From: Pyropia haitanensis
Lineage: Eukaryota > Rhodophyta > Bangiophyceae > Bangiales > Bangiaceae
NCBI GenBank assembly: GCA_008729055.1
Contig: SDUX01000008.1
Span: 2,914,001 to 2,978,000, forward strand
Reading direction: 5' to 3'
DNA length: 64,000 nucleotides
Shown here: positions 54,451 to 64,000 of the stretch, in pieces
How the letters are laid out: the number at the start of each line of letters is the position of its first letter
Numbering within the stretch: the first letter of the stretch is position 1
The notes under the pieces: generated by a model
What the model was told of the DNA's origin: nothing
Database searches by the model: none
The model's input: the letters and a program-made list of their open reading frames with translations, nothing else
Made by a program: the position numbers and the translations under genes

Positions 54451-55194
54451 GCCGTCGGTGCCGCCGTCACTGTCGGCGGCGCCGCCAAGCGCGTGGCTGC
54501 CGCCATCCGAAATCGCGGCGGGGGTGGCGTAGCCCGACGCGGACGAGCCGTCGTCGCCGCCGCCGGCAGCGTCGGCGGGCGTGCCGCCGTCGCCCCCAGA
54601 CGTCCCGCCGTCGTCCGTGTCCAGGTCCGAGCACGGCGCGGCGGGCGGCCGTGAGCGCCGCCGCAGGGGGGGGATCCGCCCGGCGGCGCCGAGCGGCGAC
54701 CGGGCGGCCACGACGGGGGGGGCGGCGGGGGGGGACCCTGCAAAGGGGGGGGACGCCGGCCGGCCGGCCGGCGACAGCGACGGCGCCGCCGCGCCGGACG
54801 CGGCAAACGGGGCGGTGGTGCCATTTGGCGCCGCGGCCGGCGCGGCCGCGGCGCCATCCGCGTCGTCATCATCATCGTCAAAGGTGGCCACCCACCCGTC
54901 CGCCTCGTCGTCCGCGTCGACGCTGGCCGCCCCGGCCGCCGCGGCGCTCGACAGGTCCGCCGTGGGCGGCGACGGCGGCGGCGGCGACGGCGGCGGCGGC
55001 GACGGCGGCGCCGCGGCGGCCTCAGCGGCCGCCCGCAGCGCCGCCGCCGTTGACGACGCGGCCGCCGCGGCGTTGACGGCGGCGAGGATGGCGGCGCCGA
55101 CCTCGCGGTTGGGCGCTTCCGGCGCCCAGGGGGGCACACCCCCACACTCGCCACACATGCCGCAGCAATCGCCGCGGGCGTAGGAGGATGACAT
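53415..55194 (-). CDS. Coiled-coil protein, low complexity, frame broken
   Basis: Starts MSSSYARGDCCGMCGECGG, with a Cys cluster (CCxxCxxC). It continues through Ala/Pro-rich text, an acidic stretch (WVATFDDDDDDADG) and Ser/Asp-rich low complexity, about 450 residues in one frame. Toward the C-terminus two pieces in other frames look like a coiled coil: CATCAAAAERVAELEARLTA followed by more Ala/Arg heptads, and TRLREQVASLQMTVEFLFRK followed by LSEGED. G/C runs lie between the pieces (53945-53975, 53868-53880, 53648-53667), so frame changes there are probably length errors. The end is uncertain; 53415 is the stop of one candidate frame. Function unknown. It is divergent from UPF1, 732 bp apart. 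Confidence 0.5.
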
Positions 55195-55926
55195 GATGGG
55201 ATGGGGCGGGGGGGGGCAGGTGGCGGGGGGCTGCTGTCGCCGGCGACCGACGTAGCCGCGGTAACCACGGCAAGAGTGGACTCGGTCGGCAGAGACCCGT
55301 TCAGCACCGCCGGCGACACCGTGCCCGCCAGACGCGGTGGCGACGCCAGCGTCGGGAGCGGTACAGTACACCTCAAGTACACTTCCTAAGCTTGTCGCGT
55401 CCACCAAGATTTATGTGTCTCTGCGAGTTTGGGTCCCATTCTCGGCTGGCGCCAAAAACCAATTCGTCCGCGTCTGTGGTTGACGCTCGCCTTTGTAGCA
55501 GTGCCCGTTCGGTGGGCGCGATTGGCCAATCGACGGCCGCGTCGACGACATCCTCGGGGGGGCGCGCCACGCACGACCGCGGCGGCGGGCTCCAACGTCG
55601 GCTCGCGTCGGCACGGCACGCGGCGGCCGGTGCGGGCGTCGGCGCGCGGCGGCCGACCCGCGCCGCGCAGCCGCCGGTGGTGGTGCGCCGGCGCCGGCGC
55701 TTGGCGTGTGCCCGCCCGCCCGTGCCAGCGCTCGGGTGGTGGCGGGGCGCGGCTGGGGGCGGCGGCCGGGCGTCGCCGACTAGTCCGAGGCGGGGGCGTC
55801 GCCGCCAGCAGCCTTGCTCTCTTTTTTTTTTTTGTCCTCCCTGCGGGTTGACGGGATCTTGGGCGGGCGCCACCGACGGGCGGGCGGGGCGGGCGGGGCG
55901 GGCGGGGCGGGCGTGTGGCCGCCGCC
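55195..55926. promoter_or_regulatory. Divergent region, coiled-coil gene and UPF1
   Basis: No gene inside. Near the UPF1 start lies a tandem GGGCGGGGC array (55877-55912). A T-rich run is at 55821-55833. A shared promoter is inferred from position. Confidence 0.4.
55877..55912. repeat. Tandem GGGCGGGGC array upstream of UPF1
   Basis: About four 9-10 bp units of GGGCGGGGC directly before the UPF1 ATG at 55927. It resembles a GC-box cluster; whether a factor binds it is unknown. Confidence 0.7.
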
Positions 55927-58900
55927 ATGGACGGCGGCCCCGACGATGTGCAGTCGACGCTCGTGCCCGACTTTTCCTTCCTCGAGGACGATGACGAGGC
56001 GACGGCGATTGGGCAGGACGCGTCGGTGCGGACGGCGGCGCTCGCGCTGCAGGACCTCGAGTTTGAGGAGCACGCGGCGGGGCCGCTTGGGGGGGGGGTC
56101 GCCACCGCTGGCGCCGCCGGGCGGCCGCCGCACCCGCTGGGCGGCCTCGGCAGCGTCGGCCTCGGCGGCGGCGCGGGCGCGGTCGGCTCCGCGGTGGGCG
56201 GCGTGGGGGGAGTGGGCGGCGCCGTCGGCGGCGCCACCGGCGGTGGCGGCGTCGGCGGGGGTGGCATGACCGGCGGCATGGGCGGCGGCGGCATGGGCGG
56301 CGGCGGCATGGGCGCGGCCGTGCCGCCGTCGCCGGCGATGCTGTCGGAAAACTTGCACGACCAGCAGCAGTACGCCGCGCAGTTTGCGCGCCAGTTTGCG
56401 GCCGCCTCGGCGGCGATGCCGCTGCCGCTGGGCGGCGCGCCGCTGCCTGGGGCGCCGACGGAGGCGCTGGGGGTGGACTTTGGGGCGCCCCCGCCGGCGG
56501 GGCGGGGCGTGGGCGGGCCGGGCCTGCCAGGGGGGGGCGCCGGTGGTGGACGCGTCGCCGGTGGCGGGCCCGCCGGCGCGGCAGCGGCGGGCGGTTCGCC
56601 CCCCGCCGGCGCGGCGTCGCCGCAGGGCAATGGCCAGCGGGACGAAAAGGCCGACGCGGAGGCGGAGGCGGACGCGGACGCGGACGATGGCGGGGATGAG
56701 GACAAGACGTCTGAGGTGACCGCCCTCCCCGAGTGGGCCTGCGAGTACTGTGGCGTCCATGACCCGTCTTGCGTGGTGCGGGACAATAAGGACGGCAAGT
56801 GGTTTTGCAACGGCCGCGGCTCGCTGGCCGGCTCCCACATCATTACCCACCTGGTGCGGTCGCGCCACCGGGAGGTTACGCTGCACCGGGACTCGCCGCT
56901 GGGCGAGACGGTCCTCGAGTGCTACAACTGCGGCACGCGCAACGTGTTCCTGCTCGGCTTTGTGCCCGCGTCGGGGGACTCGGTGGTGGTGCTGCTGTGC
57001 CGGGAGCCGTGCCTCCACGCCAAGGGCCTCGAGGACATGAACTGGGCGCTGGACAAGTGGAAGGCGCTCGTCGCGGACCGCTCGTTCCTGCCGTGGCTCG
57101 TCAAGGAGCCGTCCCAGCGTGACGTGGACCGCGCGCGCCACGTGACGTCCACGCAGGTGGCGCGGCTGGAGGACTTGTGGAAGACCCGCCCGGACGCGAC
57201 GCTGGAGGAGGCGCTCGCGCCGAGCGTGGAGGAGGGCGCCGCGCCCGCGCTGGCGCGCTACGACGATGGGTACCACTACAAGAGCCGGCTGGCGCCGCTC
57301 GTGCAGCTGGAAGCGGACAATGACAAGTCGCTCAAGGAGGAGCAGTCCCGCTCGGGCGTGACGGTGCGGTGGGACGTGGGCCTCAACAAGCGGCGGGTGG
57401 CCTTTTTTGTGCTGCCTGTCAGCTCCACGGACGGCTCCCTCAAGCTGCTCCACGGCGACGAAGTGCGGCTGCGGCACCCGGGGTCTGGTTGGGACGCCGT
57501 TGGCAACGTCAAGGGCTTTACGACGGCGGAGGAGGTGGCGCTGGAGCTCCGCAGCGGCAAGTCCGCCTCGCGTGCGCCGACTGACACGCTGTCGGGCTTT
57601 GCGGTGGACGTGGTGTGGAAGGCCACCCCCTTTGACCGAATGATATCGGCGCTGCGCACGTTTGCGCTGGACAACACGTCCGTGTCGGGCTACCTCTTTC
57701 ATTGCATCCTCGGCCACGACGTGGCGCCGCAGACGCTCAAGATGAAGATGCCGCGGGACATCTCGGCGCCCGGCCAGCCCTCGCTCAACCCCTCCCAGGT
57801 GGAGGCGGTGCGCGCTGTCCTCCAGTCCCCGCTGTCGCTGATCCAGGGCCCGCCCGGTACGGGCAAGACTGTCACGTCCGCGACGATTGTGTATCACTTG
57901 GCTCACAGCGGTAAGGGCCCCGTGCTCGTCACCGCCCCGTCCAACGTGGCGGTCGACCAGTTGGCGTCCAAGGCGGCGACGATGGGCCTCAAAGTTGTCC
58001 GCCTGGTTGCACGCTCCCGTGAAGCGCTGACGTCCCCTGTGGAGCCGCTGACGCTGCACTCGCAGGTGAAGGCGCTCAACGGGGACCGCGCCGACTCAGA
58101 GCTGAACAAGCTCCTCCGCCTACGGGAGGAGATTGGGGAGCTGACGGAACGCGACGACCGGCGGCTGCGGTCGCTCAAGCGGTCTGCAGAGAAGGAGCTG
58201 CTGTCTGCAGCGGACGTGGTGTGTGCGACGTGCGTGTCGGCGGGAGACCAGCGGCTGCGGAGCCTCCGCTTCCGAATGGTGCTGGTGGACGAGGCCACCC
58301 AGTCGACCGAGCCCGAGGTGCTCATTCCCATCACGCACGGCTGCAAGCAGCTGGTTTTGATTGGTGACCAGTGCCAGCTGGGACCGGTGGTGACGGCCAA
58401 GGCGGCGGCTAAGGCGGGCCTGGGCCAGTCCCTCTTTGAGCGCTTTGTTTCCCTGGGCGTCCGCCCCCACCGCTTGACCGTCCAGTACCGCATGCACCCG
58501 TGCCTGTCGGAGTTTCCGTCCAACACCTTTTACGAGGGCAGCCTCCAGAACGGGGTCACCGCGACGGACCGCCGCGGCGGCGTCGGCCACTTTCCGTGGC
58601 CGTGCCCGTCGCGGCCGATGGCGTTTTGGGTACAGACCGCGGGCGAAGAGGTGTCCGCGTCTGGCACTTCGTTTCTGAACCGTGGCGAGGCCACGGCTGT
58701 CGAGCGGGCTGTGACTCAGCTGCTGCGGGCGGGGGTGGTGCCGGAGCGCATTGGGGTGGTGACGCCGTATGAAGGGCAGCGCGCGTACACAGTCGCGCAC
58801 TTTGCGCGCGCGGGCACGCTGCGACAGGAGCTGTACCGAGCGGTGGAGGTGGCGTCTGTGGACGCCTTCCAGGGCCGCGAGAAGGACTACATCATCCTGT

Positions 58901-59772
58901 CTTGCGTGCGATCCAACGAGCACCAGGGGATTGGCTTTCTCGCCGACCCGCGCCGGCTGAACGTGGCGCTGACGCGTGCGCGCCTCGGCCTGCTTATTGT
59001 CGGGAACCCCAAGGTGCTCGCCCGGCAGTCTCTGTGGGCGCTGCTGCTGGCGCATTACAAGACGATGGACGTGCTCGTCGAGGGGTCGCTCAACAACCTC
59101 AAGGTGTCGTCCATTACGCTGCCGCGGCCCCGCCGGTATGGCGCGGGCGGGTCGGATTACGCGCGCCGCATCCCGCTGACGGTGGCGCCGGTGAGCCGGT
59201 CTGGTGCGGCGGCCATCCCGACAACTTCTGCGGCAGCAGCGCCCGACAGCGGCGGTCGCCATCCTCGGGCGTCGTCCGCGTCGCCCGTGACGGGCGCCCT
59301 CAACTCGGTGCCGCCCGTGGCACCGGCCTACGCCCCGCCCGCCGGGCCGTTGCCCGTGACGGCCGCCGCCAGCGACGCCTCGACGGCGGCGGTCCCCCGC
59401 GCGGGGGCGGCCAACGTGGGGCTCATTGGCGACGGCCGGCTGGGCGCCCACCACCACGCCGTCAGCCGAGTGCCGCTCCCGTCCATGGGCGTGAGTGGCG
59501 GGTATGGTGGCCAGCTGCTTGGCTCCCTCTTTGGCGTCCCGCCGGCGGGGCCGTCCGCGGGCGCCCCGCCGCCGCCGTCCATGGCATCGCTGGTGCCGCC
59601 GCCCGCCCTCCCTGGCGCGGCGGGCGTGCCGTCGACAAGCGTGCCGATGGGGAGCCTCTTTGCCAGCGCCGCCCGGATGGGCGCCCTCCAGGGCGGCGGC
59701 GCCGAGCACGACGGGGTGAATGGCAACAGCTACGCTGGGGACTTTAGCTACCACGCCCCGGGCTGGAAGTGA
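55927..59772 (+). CDS. UPF1: UPF1 RNA helicase (nonsense-mediated decay)
   Basis: Intronless, 1,281 residues. ATP-dependent 5'-3' RNA helicase at the core of nonsense-mediated mRNA decay. Residues 1-260 are acidic then Gly/Met-rich (GGGMTGGMGGGGMGGGGMG). The Cys/His-rich UPF2-binding domain starts at Cys272: WACEYCGVHDPSC, WFCNGRGSLAGSHIITHLVR, LECYNCGTRNVFLLGF. Domain 1B follows. Superfamily 1 helicase motifs: IQGPPGTGKT (Walker A, Lys647), VDEATQSTEPE (motif II, Asp788-Glu789), GDQCQLGPVV, LTVQYRMHP, VASVDAFQGREKDYIILSCV and LADPRRLNVALTRAR. The C-terminal 210 residues are Pro/Ala/Gly-rich and disordered. The first ATG after the GC-box array is used as start. The longer N-terminus and tail than in yeast resemble plant and animal UPF1. 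Confidence 0.97.
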   Translation: MDGGPDDVQSTLVPDFSFLEDDDEATAIGQDASVRTAALALQDLEFEEHAAGPLGGGVATAGAAGRPPHPLGGLGSVGLGGGAGAVGSAVGGVGGVGGAVGGATGGGGVGGGGMTGGMGGGGMGGGGMGAAVPPSPAMLSENLHDQQQYAAQFARQFAAASAAMPLPLGGAPLPGAPTEALGVDFGAPPPAGRGVGGPGLPGGGAGGGRVAGGGPAGAAAAGGSPPAGAASPQGNGQRDEKADAEAEADADADDGGDEDKTSEVTALPEWACEYCGVHDPSCVVRDNKDGKWFCNGRGSLAGSHIITHLVRSRHREVTLHRDSPLGETVLECYNCGTRNVFLLGFVPASGDSVVVLLCREPCLHAKGLEDMNWALDKWKALVADRSFLPWLVKEPSQRDVDRARHVTSTQVARLEDLWKTRPDATLEEALAPSVEEGAAPALARYDDGYHYKSRLAPLVQLEADNDKSLKEEQSRSGVTVRWDVGLNKRRVAFFVLPVSSTDGSLKLLHGDEVRLRHPGSGWDAVGNVKGFTTAEEVALELRSGKSASRAPTDTLSGFAVDVVWKATPFDRMISALRTFALDNTSVSGYLFHCILGHDVAPQTLKMKMPRDISAPGQPSLNPSQVEAVRAVLQSPLSLIQGPPGTGKTVTSATIVYHLAHSGKGPVLVTAPSNVAVDQLASKAATMGLKVVRLVARSREALTSPVEPLTLHSQVKALNGDRADSELNKLLRLREEIGELTERDDRRLRSLKRSAEKELLSAADVVCATCVSAGDQRLRSLRFRMVLVDEATQSTEPEVLIPITHGCKQLVLIGDQCQLGPVVTAKAAAKAGLGQSLFERFVSLGVRPHRLTVQYRMHPCLSEFPSNTFYEGSLQNGVTATDRRGGVGHFPWPCPSRPMAFWVQTAGEEVSASGTSFLNRGEATAVERAVTQLLRAGVVPERIGVVTPYEGQRAYTVAHFARAGTLRQELYRAVEVASVDAFQGREKDYIILSCVRSNEHQGIGFLADPRRLNVALTRARLGLLIVGNPKVLARQSLWALLLAHYKTMDVLVEGSLNNLKVSSITLPRPRRYGAGGSDYARRIPLTVAPVSRSGAAAIPTTSAAAAPDSGGRHPRASSASPVTGALNSVPPVAPAYAPPAGPLPVTAAASDASTAAVPRAGAANVGLIGDGRLGAHHHAVSRVPLPSMGVSGGYGGQLLGSLFGVPPAGPSAGAPPPPSMASLVPPPALPGAAGVPSTSVPMGSLFASAARMGALQGGGAEHDGVNGNSYAGDFSYHAPGWK

Positions 59773-61504
59773 GCGGGCGCGGCACATGGCACGCCTCGTG
59801 TCGGGCGGCCGTCGTGACGCGCACCGTCCTCTGCTTTATTTGCCTCGCCGCTGGGCGACTGCCCGCTGACTCGGCGCGGAGGCGCCGTCCCTGGGAGGCT
59901 ACCGCGTGGTCTCCGGCCGCCGACACCGTTGTTGCACGCGCTCCCTTTCGCCCTGACGAAGGGTCCGACGCGGCGGGGTGCCCTGTGCAGGGTGGGTGGC
60001 GCTAATTGCCCTTGTGCTGGGGGGCTCACCCCTTGGCGCACGGGGCAATCGAGGCGGAACCGCACGGGGTCATGGTTTTTTTGGTCGCCGCTTCTGTCGG
60101 TCGTGACTGGCCCGGCGGCTGTGGTGCTATGGCGGTGGTGCGGTGGTGCTGTGGCGGCAGTCGTGCGGTGGTGCTGCGGCTCAAGACGCGGGGACACGGG
60201 CGAGAGTGGCTGGCTGCAGCTGCGTGTTGGTGGTGGCGGATTGCCGTGGCCAAGTGTGTCGCGGGGCACAAGAGGCGCGGCGCCGGCGGCGTCGCGCGCG
60301 TGTTGGGGTGTGCGGCCGGTCCCTCTGCGCAGGGACAAGAGATCCAGCCACGGGAGGGGGTTGCTCATGGGTGTGGACGGTGTTCATGTGCGGCCATGGT
60401 GACCATGGCCGTGGCCGTAGCGCCGTCGCCACCACTCGCATTGTCTATCTGTATTTTTTCTTCGTGGGTCCCCGTATGTTGAGCGACGGCGTCGCGCGCG
60501 TGTGGGGTTGTGCGGCCGCTCCCGCTGCGCAGGGACAAGAGATCCAGCCACGGGAGGGGTTGCTCATGGGTGTGGACGGTGTTCACGTGCGGCCATGGTG
60601 ACCATGGCCGTGGCCGTAGCGCCGTCGCCACCACTCGCATTGTCTATCTGTGTTTTTTGTTCGTGGGTCCCCGTGTGTTGACAGGCCGCTCGCTCAGAAC
60701 CACTACCTGCCGCGCAGCTGAGCGCGGCCGCGGCGGGATGGCCCACCAATGGGGACGGCCGCCCTGATGGCGCGTCGACGCGTGTGTCGCCCGCGGCGCC
60801 CGCTGACCTTGGGGAGGGGCGGCGGCGGGGCGGACCCCACCGCCCCGCCCACCCCGCCGCGGCGCCCGCCGCCGCGGCCGGCCCCCCCGCTGGCCTTCCT
60901 CCTCGCTGGCCGGGGAGCCCCCGCGCCATCGTCGTCTCGCGCACACGCGCGCGGCGGCAGCCGCCGTCGCCACCCCAACCGCCACCGCCACCGTTGCCGC
61001 GGCCACCGCCACCGCTGCCGCTGCCGCCACCGCCACCACCGCCGCCGCCGCCACCGCCGCCCGACGGCAGAAGCTGGGCGGAGGTGCCCGCGGCACCCGC
61101 GCCCGCCCGCCAGCCGCGCCGCGCCACGCTGCGCGGCCACCGCCCTTGGCAACGGGCGCCCGCCACGCGAACCAGAGCACCCAGGGGGACGGGCGGCGTG
61201 GCGGGCGGGAGTGCAAAAGGAAACACGAAAACGCACGCCCCCGCGGCGGACGCAAACGGCGGGGGTGCAGCGCGCACGGGCGCGCGCGAGGAGGGGGGTG
61301 GCGGCGAGCACGGGCGCACCGTGCTGTGGCGGGCGCGGCTGGGTGCGCGCGTCCCCGCCCTAGGCCCCCCCACCCCCCCACCCCGCTTCCCCTGACCCCC
61401 CCCTCCTACATTCCCACCCCTTCCCACCACCCACCACCTGTCTCACGCGCGCGCGCGCCCCCCCCCTTGGTGCCAGGGAGGTGGTGGCGGCGGTGCGCCC
61501 ACCG
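59773..61504. other. Intergenic with a tandem duplication
   Basis: No gene recognised. It holds a 200-bp tandem duplication at 60288-60687. (CCGCCA)-rich DNA is at 60960-61070. 61370-61504 is C-rich, just beyond the stop of the deneddylase gene. Confidence 0.5.
60288..60687. repeat. Two-copy tandem repeat of about 200 bp
   Basis: Copy 1 starts at 60288 and copy 2 at 60488, both with GGCGTCGCGCGCGTG. AGGGACAAGAGATCCAGCCA occurs at 60331 and 60531. ACCACTCGCA occurs at 60431 and 60630, showing a one-base length difference in a G run. The copies are nearly identical, so the duplication is recent. Confidence 0.92.
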
Positions 61505-62346
61505 CTACCCCCCCCCCTCCCCCGCCATGACTCCCTCAATGATGGCGCGGAGGCTCTCCCGCGTCTCCGACCCCGTCGCAATGTCCCCCCGCACAGCGTC
61601 AATGTCCAGGCGGGCGCCCTTGGCCGCCAGCATCTGCCGCACGATCGCGTAGGCGTAGGCGCACGCGTACGGGCCACAGTCAGACGAGTTGCGCTGCTGG
61701 GGGAGGCGCCCGACGTCCTTCACCGCCACCCCGCCGCCATCGTTGCCGTCGCCGCCCTCGTCTGCGTCGGTGGGGTCGTCGCTCGCCCCCCCTGCCCCGC
61801 CCCCACCGCCACCACCACCGGCGCCCTCACCGGCGCCACCCCCTCTGCCAGCCGCCGCCGCCGCGTCGAGGTGTGGGTGGAGCGCCGCGGCCACCCGCCA
61901 CGCGGCCGCCGCGTTGGCGCGGCAGCTCGAGTCCCACGCGGAGAACGCGCGGTCCCGCCCGTCCCACAGCAGCACGCTCCAGTGGTCACCCACGGCTCCC
62001 CCCCCCGGGGCGGCTCCACCGCCCCCCCCGCCGCGGCCGCCGTGGCCGAGTTGACAAACAGCACCACCGCCCGCGCGGCGGCGAGGCGCAGCGGCGCCGC
62101 GACCGACGCGACGTCGGCCGGGTCGGCGGCAAAGGTGAGGAAGAAGACGAGCGGCGGCGGCAGCAGCACGATGCGGGGGGCGGCGGGGTCGGCGGCGGCG
62201 GCGGTGCGGGCGAGCCACTCGCAAAAGAAGCTGATGAGCTGGTCGTTGAACCAGCCGCGGCCGTCAAGCAGCGCCACGTCGTCGCGCGTCAGGGACACGT
62301 CGCCATAGGTGACGAGGACGGGCGGGCGGGGGGCGCCGCGGCTCAT
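61505..62346 (-). CDS. SENP8: SENP8/DEN1-type NEDD8 protease, one frame break
   Basis: Cysteine protease of the C48 (Ulp1) family that removes NEDD8 from proteins and matures it. About 280 codons, starting MSRGAPRPPVLVTYGDVSLT. First frame: SLTRDDVALLDGRGWFNDQL, ISFFCEWLA, IVLLPPPLVFFLTF, AVVLFVNSA. A shift occurs at C runs 61998-62006 or 62022-62029. Second frame: GDHWSVLLWDGRDRAFSAWD with the catalytic His and Asp, DVGRLPQQRNSSDCGPYACA with the oxyanion Gln and catalytic Cys, then AYAYAIVRQMLAAKG. The order and the W-x-ND…HWSLL…D…Q…DCG signature match SENP8 rather than the larger SUMO proteases. A Gly/Asp-rich insert lies between Asp and Gln. Breakage is probably a homopolymer length error. 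Confidence 0.85.
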
Positions 62347-64000
62347 GGTCGAGTAGGGGGGCGGGAGCAGAAGTGTCGGAACGGGGGGCGCGATGTGGGG
62401 GGGGGGGGGGGAAGGGGGGCGTGGCGCCCGCGTCCCGAGGCACAGCAGCCGCGTACAGTGCGCAGTGGCTCACGCCACACAGCTGCAAACGGGGGTGGCG
62501 AAGCGGGACGGGTGTCTCTGCGGCGCAACTGCTGTTCAGCGTGTGGGCTCTTGGCGAGGCCCGTGCGTCAAACTTTGCTCTTTTCAGTCGTGCAAAGGGT
62601 TGTGGGCGGTTCGCCCCTTTCCTAAAGATGGTGAACCACTGGTCAGATCGAGTTGGGTTGGAGCAGATTGACGAGTCCGTGCCCCATCGTCTACACATCA
62701 CAACCGGCGCGTGCGGCGAGGAAAGGGCAGCAACACTGCAGATCGTGGGGTGAGACCGCCATGGCTCGTACCCGTCAACGACAGCACCTCTGCACTTCAA
62801 GACTGCGACGCGTACTCGACGAACCGTCCATGCAACGCGGCGGTAGGGAGGAAACTCCTTCGTTCGGGTGTGGCGCCAGCGGCACAAGTGGTGGACGTAC
62901 CGTGCGGCAGGGAGGATGCGGATGTGGAGCAACCAACGCTGGGCTCGGAAAAGACTGAGGAGGAACCTGTTGTTTTGTTTTGCATCTCGCGTCGTGTTGG
63001 CTGCTTGCCCAGCTTCGTGTTGCTCTTCCCGCTCGCGGCTCGATGGTCCGTCTGCCTCGACCGTCCCAACCGCCACCGGTCGCAGCGGGTGGCGCTCCCC
63101 GTTTTCCTTTCTCCCCACGCTTCCCCTCCCGCCTGTTGCTCACTGGGCCAGTGCAAGTGGCCCTGTCCATGGAGGGCGGAAGAGGGGCACGGGCGGGTGG
63201 GCGGGGGAGGGGGCAGCCACGGCGGTGCGCAGCGGGGAAGCGGGCCCGCCCGCTGCTGCCGCCCGGCAGACGCTGCGTGCCACCACCCCCAGTGGCTGGT
63301 GACGGGGGGATGGTGTTGCGGCCGCCCCCCCTTGGGGGGGCGGCGGCGGCCCATAGGCGGCACGGAACGGCACCGCGTACGACGTCCGACGCTGCCACCA
63401 GCGGCGGGCTCTCCCCTCGGGAACCAAAGGACCGTGCCGTAGCCACCTGCACACGCGGCCACCCGTGTCCAATTCGCGCGTGAACTTGACGAGTGAAATC
63501 CGCCGTCCGCTCCGCCCCGTCGCGTGTGCGCCTCGATCCCACGGCGGGACGAGCAGCAACCGACGTTTGTCGGCGGCGCACACGGCCGCCCGCGCCGCCC
63601 CGACGCCGCCGGTCGTTGCGCCCGCCCACGCCGGCGCGGCGGCGCCCGCGCGTCACGAGCGGCGGTGCCCCCCGCGGCGCCCGCGTGCCACGAGCGGCGG
63701 TGCCCCCCGCGGCGCCCGCGTGCCACGAGCGGCGGTGCCCCCCGCGGCGCCCGCTGGCCGCCCCCGCCCCTTGCCCCTGCCGCCGCCCCGCCCGGCGCTG
63801 CCCCCCCGCATCCCCCCCCCACTAAGGTTGGCACGTCGGTAAATTATACCGAAAAACGATGTCGAATACCGTCGAAATCCCGATCGGTAAATGATAAACT
63901 CCAACAGCTCTCTGGTCGGTACAGGTCGATATGGTACTCATATTCGTAATTTTTTTCGTTGCAAGGCTGTCCAAAGGCACAGGCCCAAACAACGAGTCAC
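62347..64000. other. Right end, no supported gene
   Basis: 62347-62420 is the G-rich complement of the deneddylase leader. The rest shows only domain-free open frames. A 35-bp tandem repeat is at 63654-63758. 63830-63960 is AT-rich, unlike its surroundings, and runs off the window. Confidence 0.45.
63654..63758. repeat. 35-bp tandem repeat, three copies
   Basis: Units begin with CACGAGCGGCGGTGCC at 63654, 63689 and 63724. The copies are identical up to the last few bases of the third. Confidence 0.92.

Noticed and set aside
55780..58059. Minus-strand open frame antisense to UPF1
   Set aside because: It is the His/Arg-rich mirror of well-conserved UPF1 coding sequence.

Overview
The window looks like nuclear DNA of a eukaryotic alga, most likely a bangiophyte red alga of the Porphyra/Pyropia type. 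That assignment is inferred from sequence style: very GC-rich DNA, mostly intronless genes on both strands, and a single short intron near the 5' end where there is one. The gene set (cytosolic ribosomal protein, UPF1, ubiquitin and NEDD8 enzymes, organellar SHMT and PurF) is clearly eukaryotic. Six introns can be placed to the base; all are GT-AG. Many genes have a C/T-rich leader just before the ATG. Much of the intergenic DNA, above all 12-24 kb, is made of G or C homopolymers and GGC/CCG microsatellites. Several otherwise convincing genes change reading frame exactly at such runs, so these breaks may be sequence errors rather than real mutations.

Layout. 1-10 kb: a secreted protein with four Cys repeats, ribosomal protein eL27 with an 11-nt first coding exon, a tail-anchored UBE2J-type E2 and a secreted CAP/SCP protein. 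10-20 kb: organellar serine hydroxymethyltransferase, a frame-broken RRM-like protein, a frame-broken small membrane protein and a secreted malectin-domain protein. 20-24.5 kb: a head-to-head pair encoding the two nucleotide-loop enzymes of vitamin B12, CobT (minus) and CobS (plus). 24-34 kb: an MDR-family oxidoreductase, a trehalose-6-phosphate phosphatase (TPP1) and PurF. 34-47 kb: a large low-complexity protein with short-motif repeats and a WD40-like segment, a second TPP in opposite orientation (TPP2), an A-type Fe-S carrier and a class I aminotransferase. 47-64 kb: tRNA-Thr(CGU), a secreted animal-type haem peroxidase, a Sel1-repeat gene remnant, a coiled-coil protein divergent from UPF1, and a SENP8/DEN1-type deneddylase.

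The most notable point is the CobT-CobS pair. No corrin-ring gene is visible here, so the pair suggests remodelling or salvage of an imported cobamide (activation of a lower-ligand base and its attachment) rather than de novo B12 synthesis. The two TPP copies share an intron position and phase and are inverted relative to each other, which points to a local duplication. The remaining genes are housekeeping genes with no evident joint pathway.
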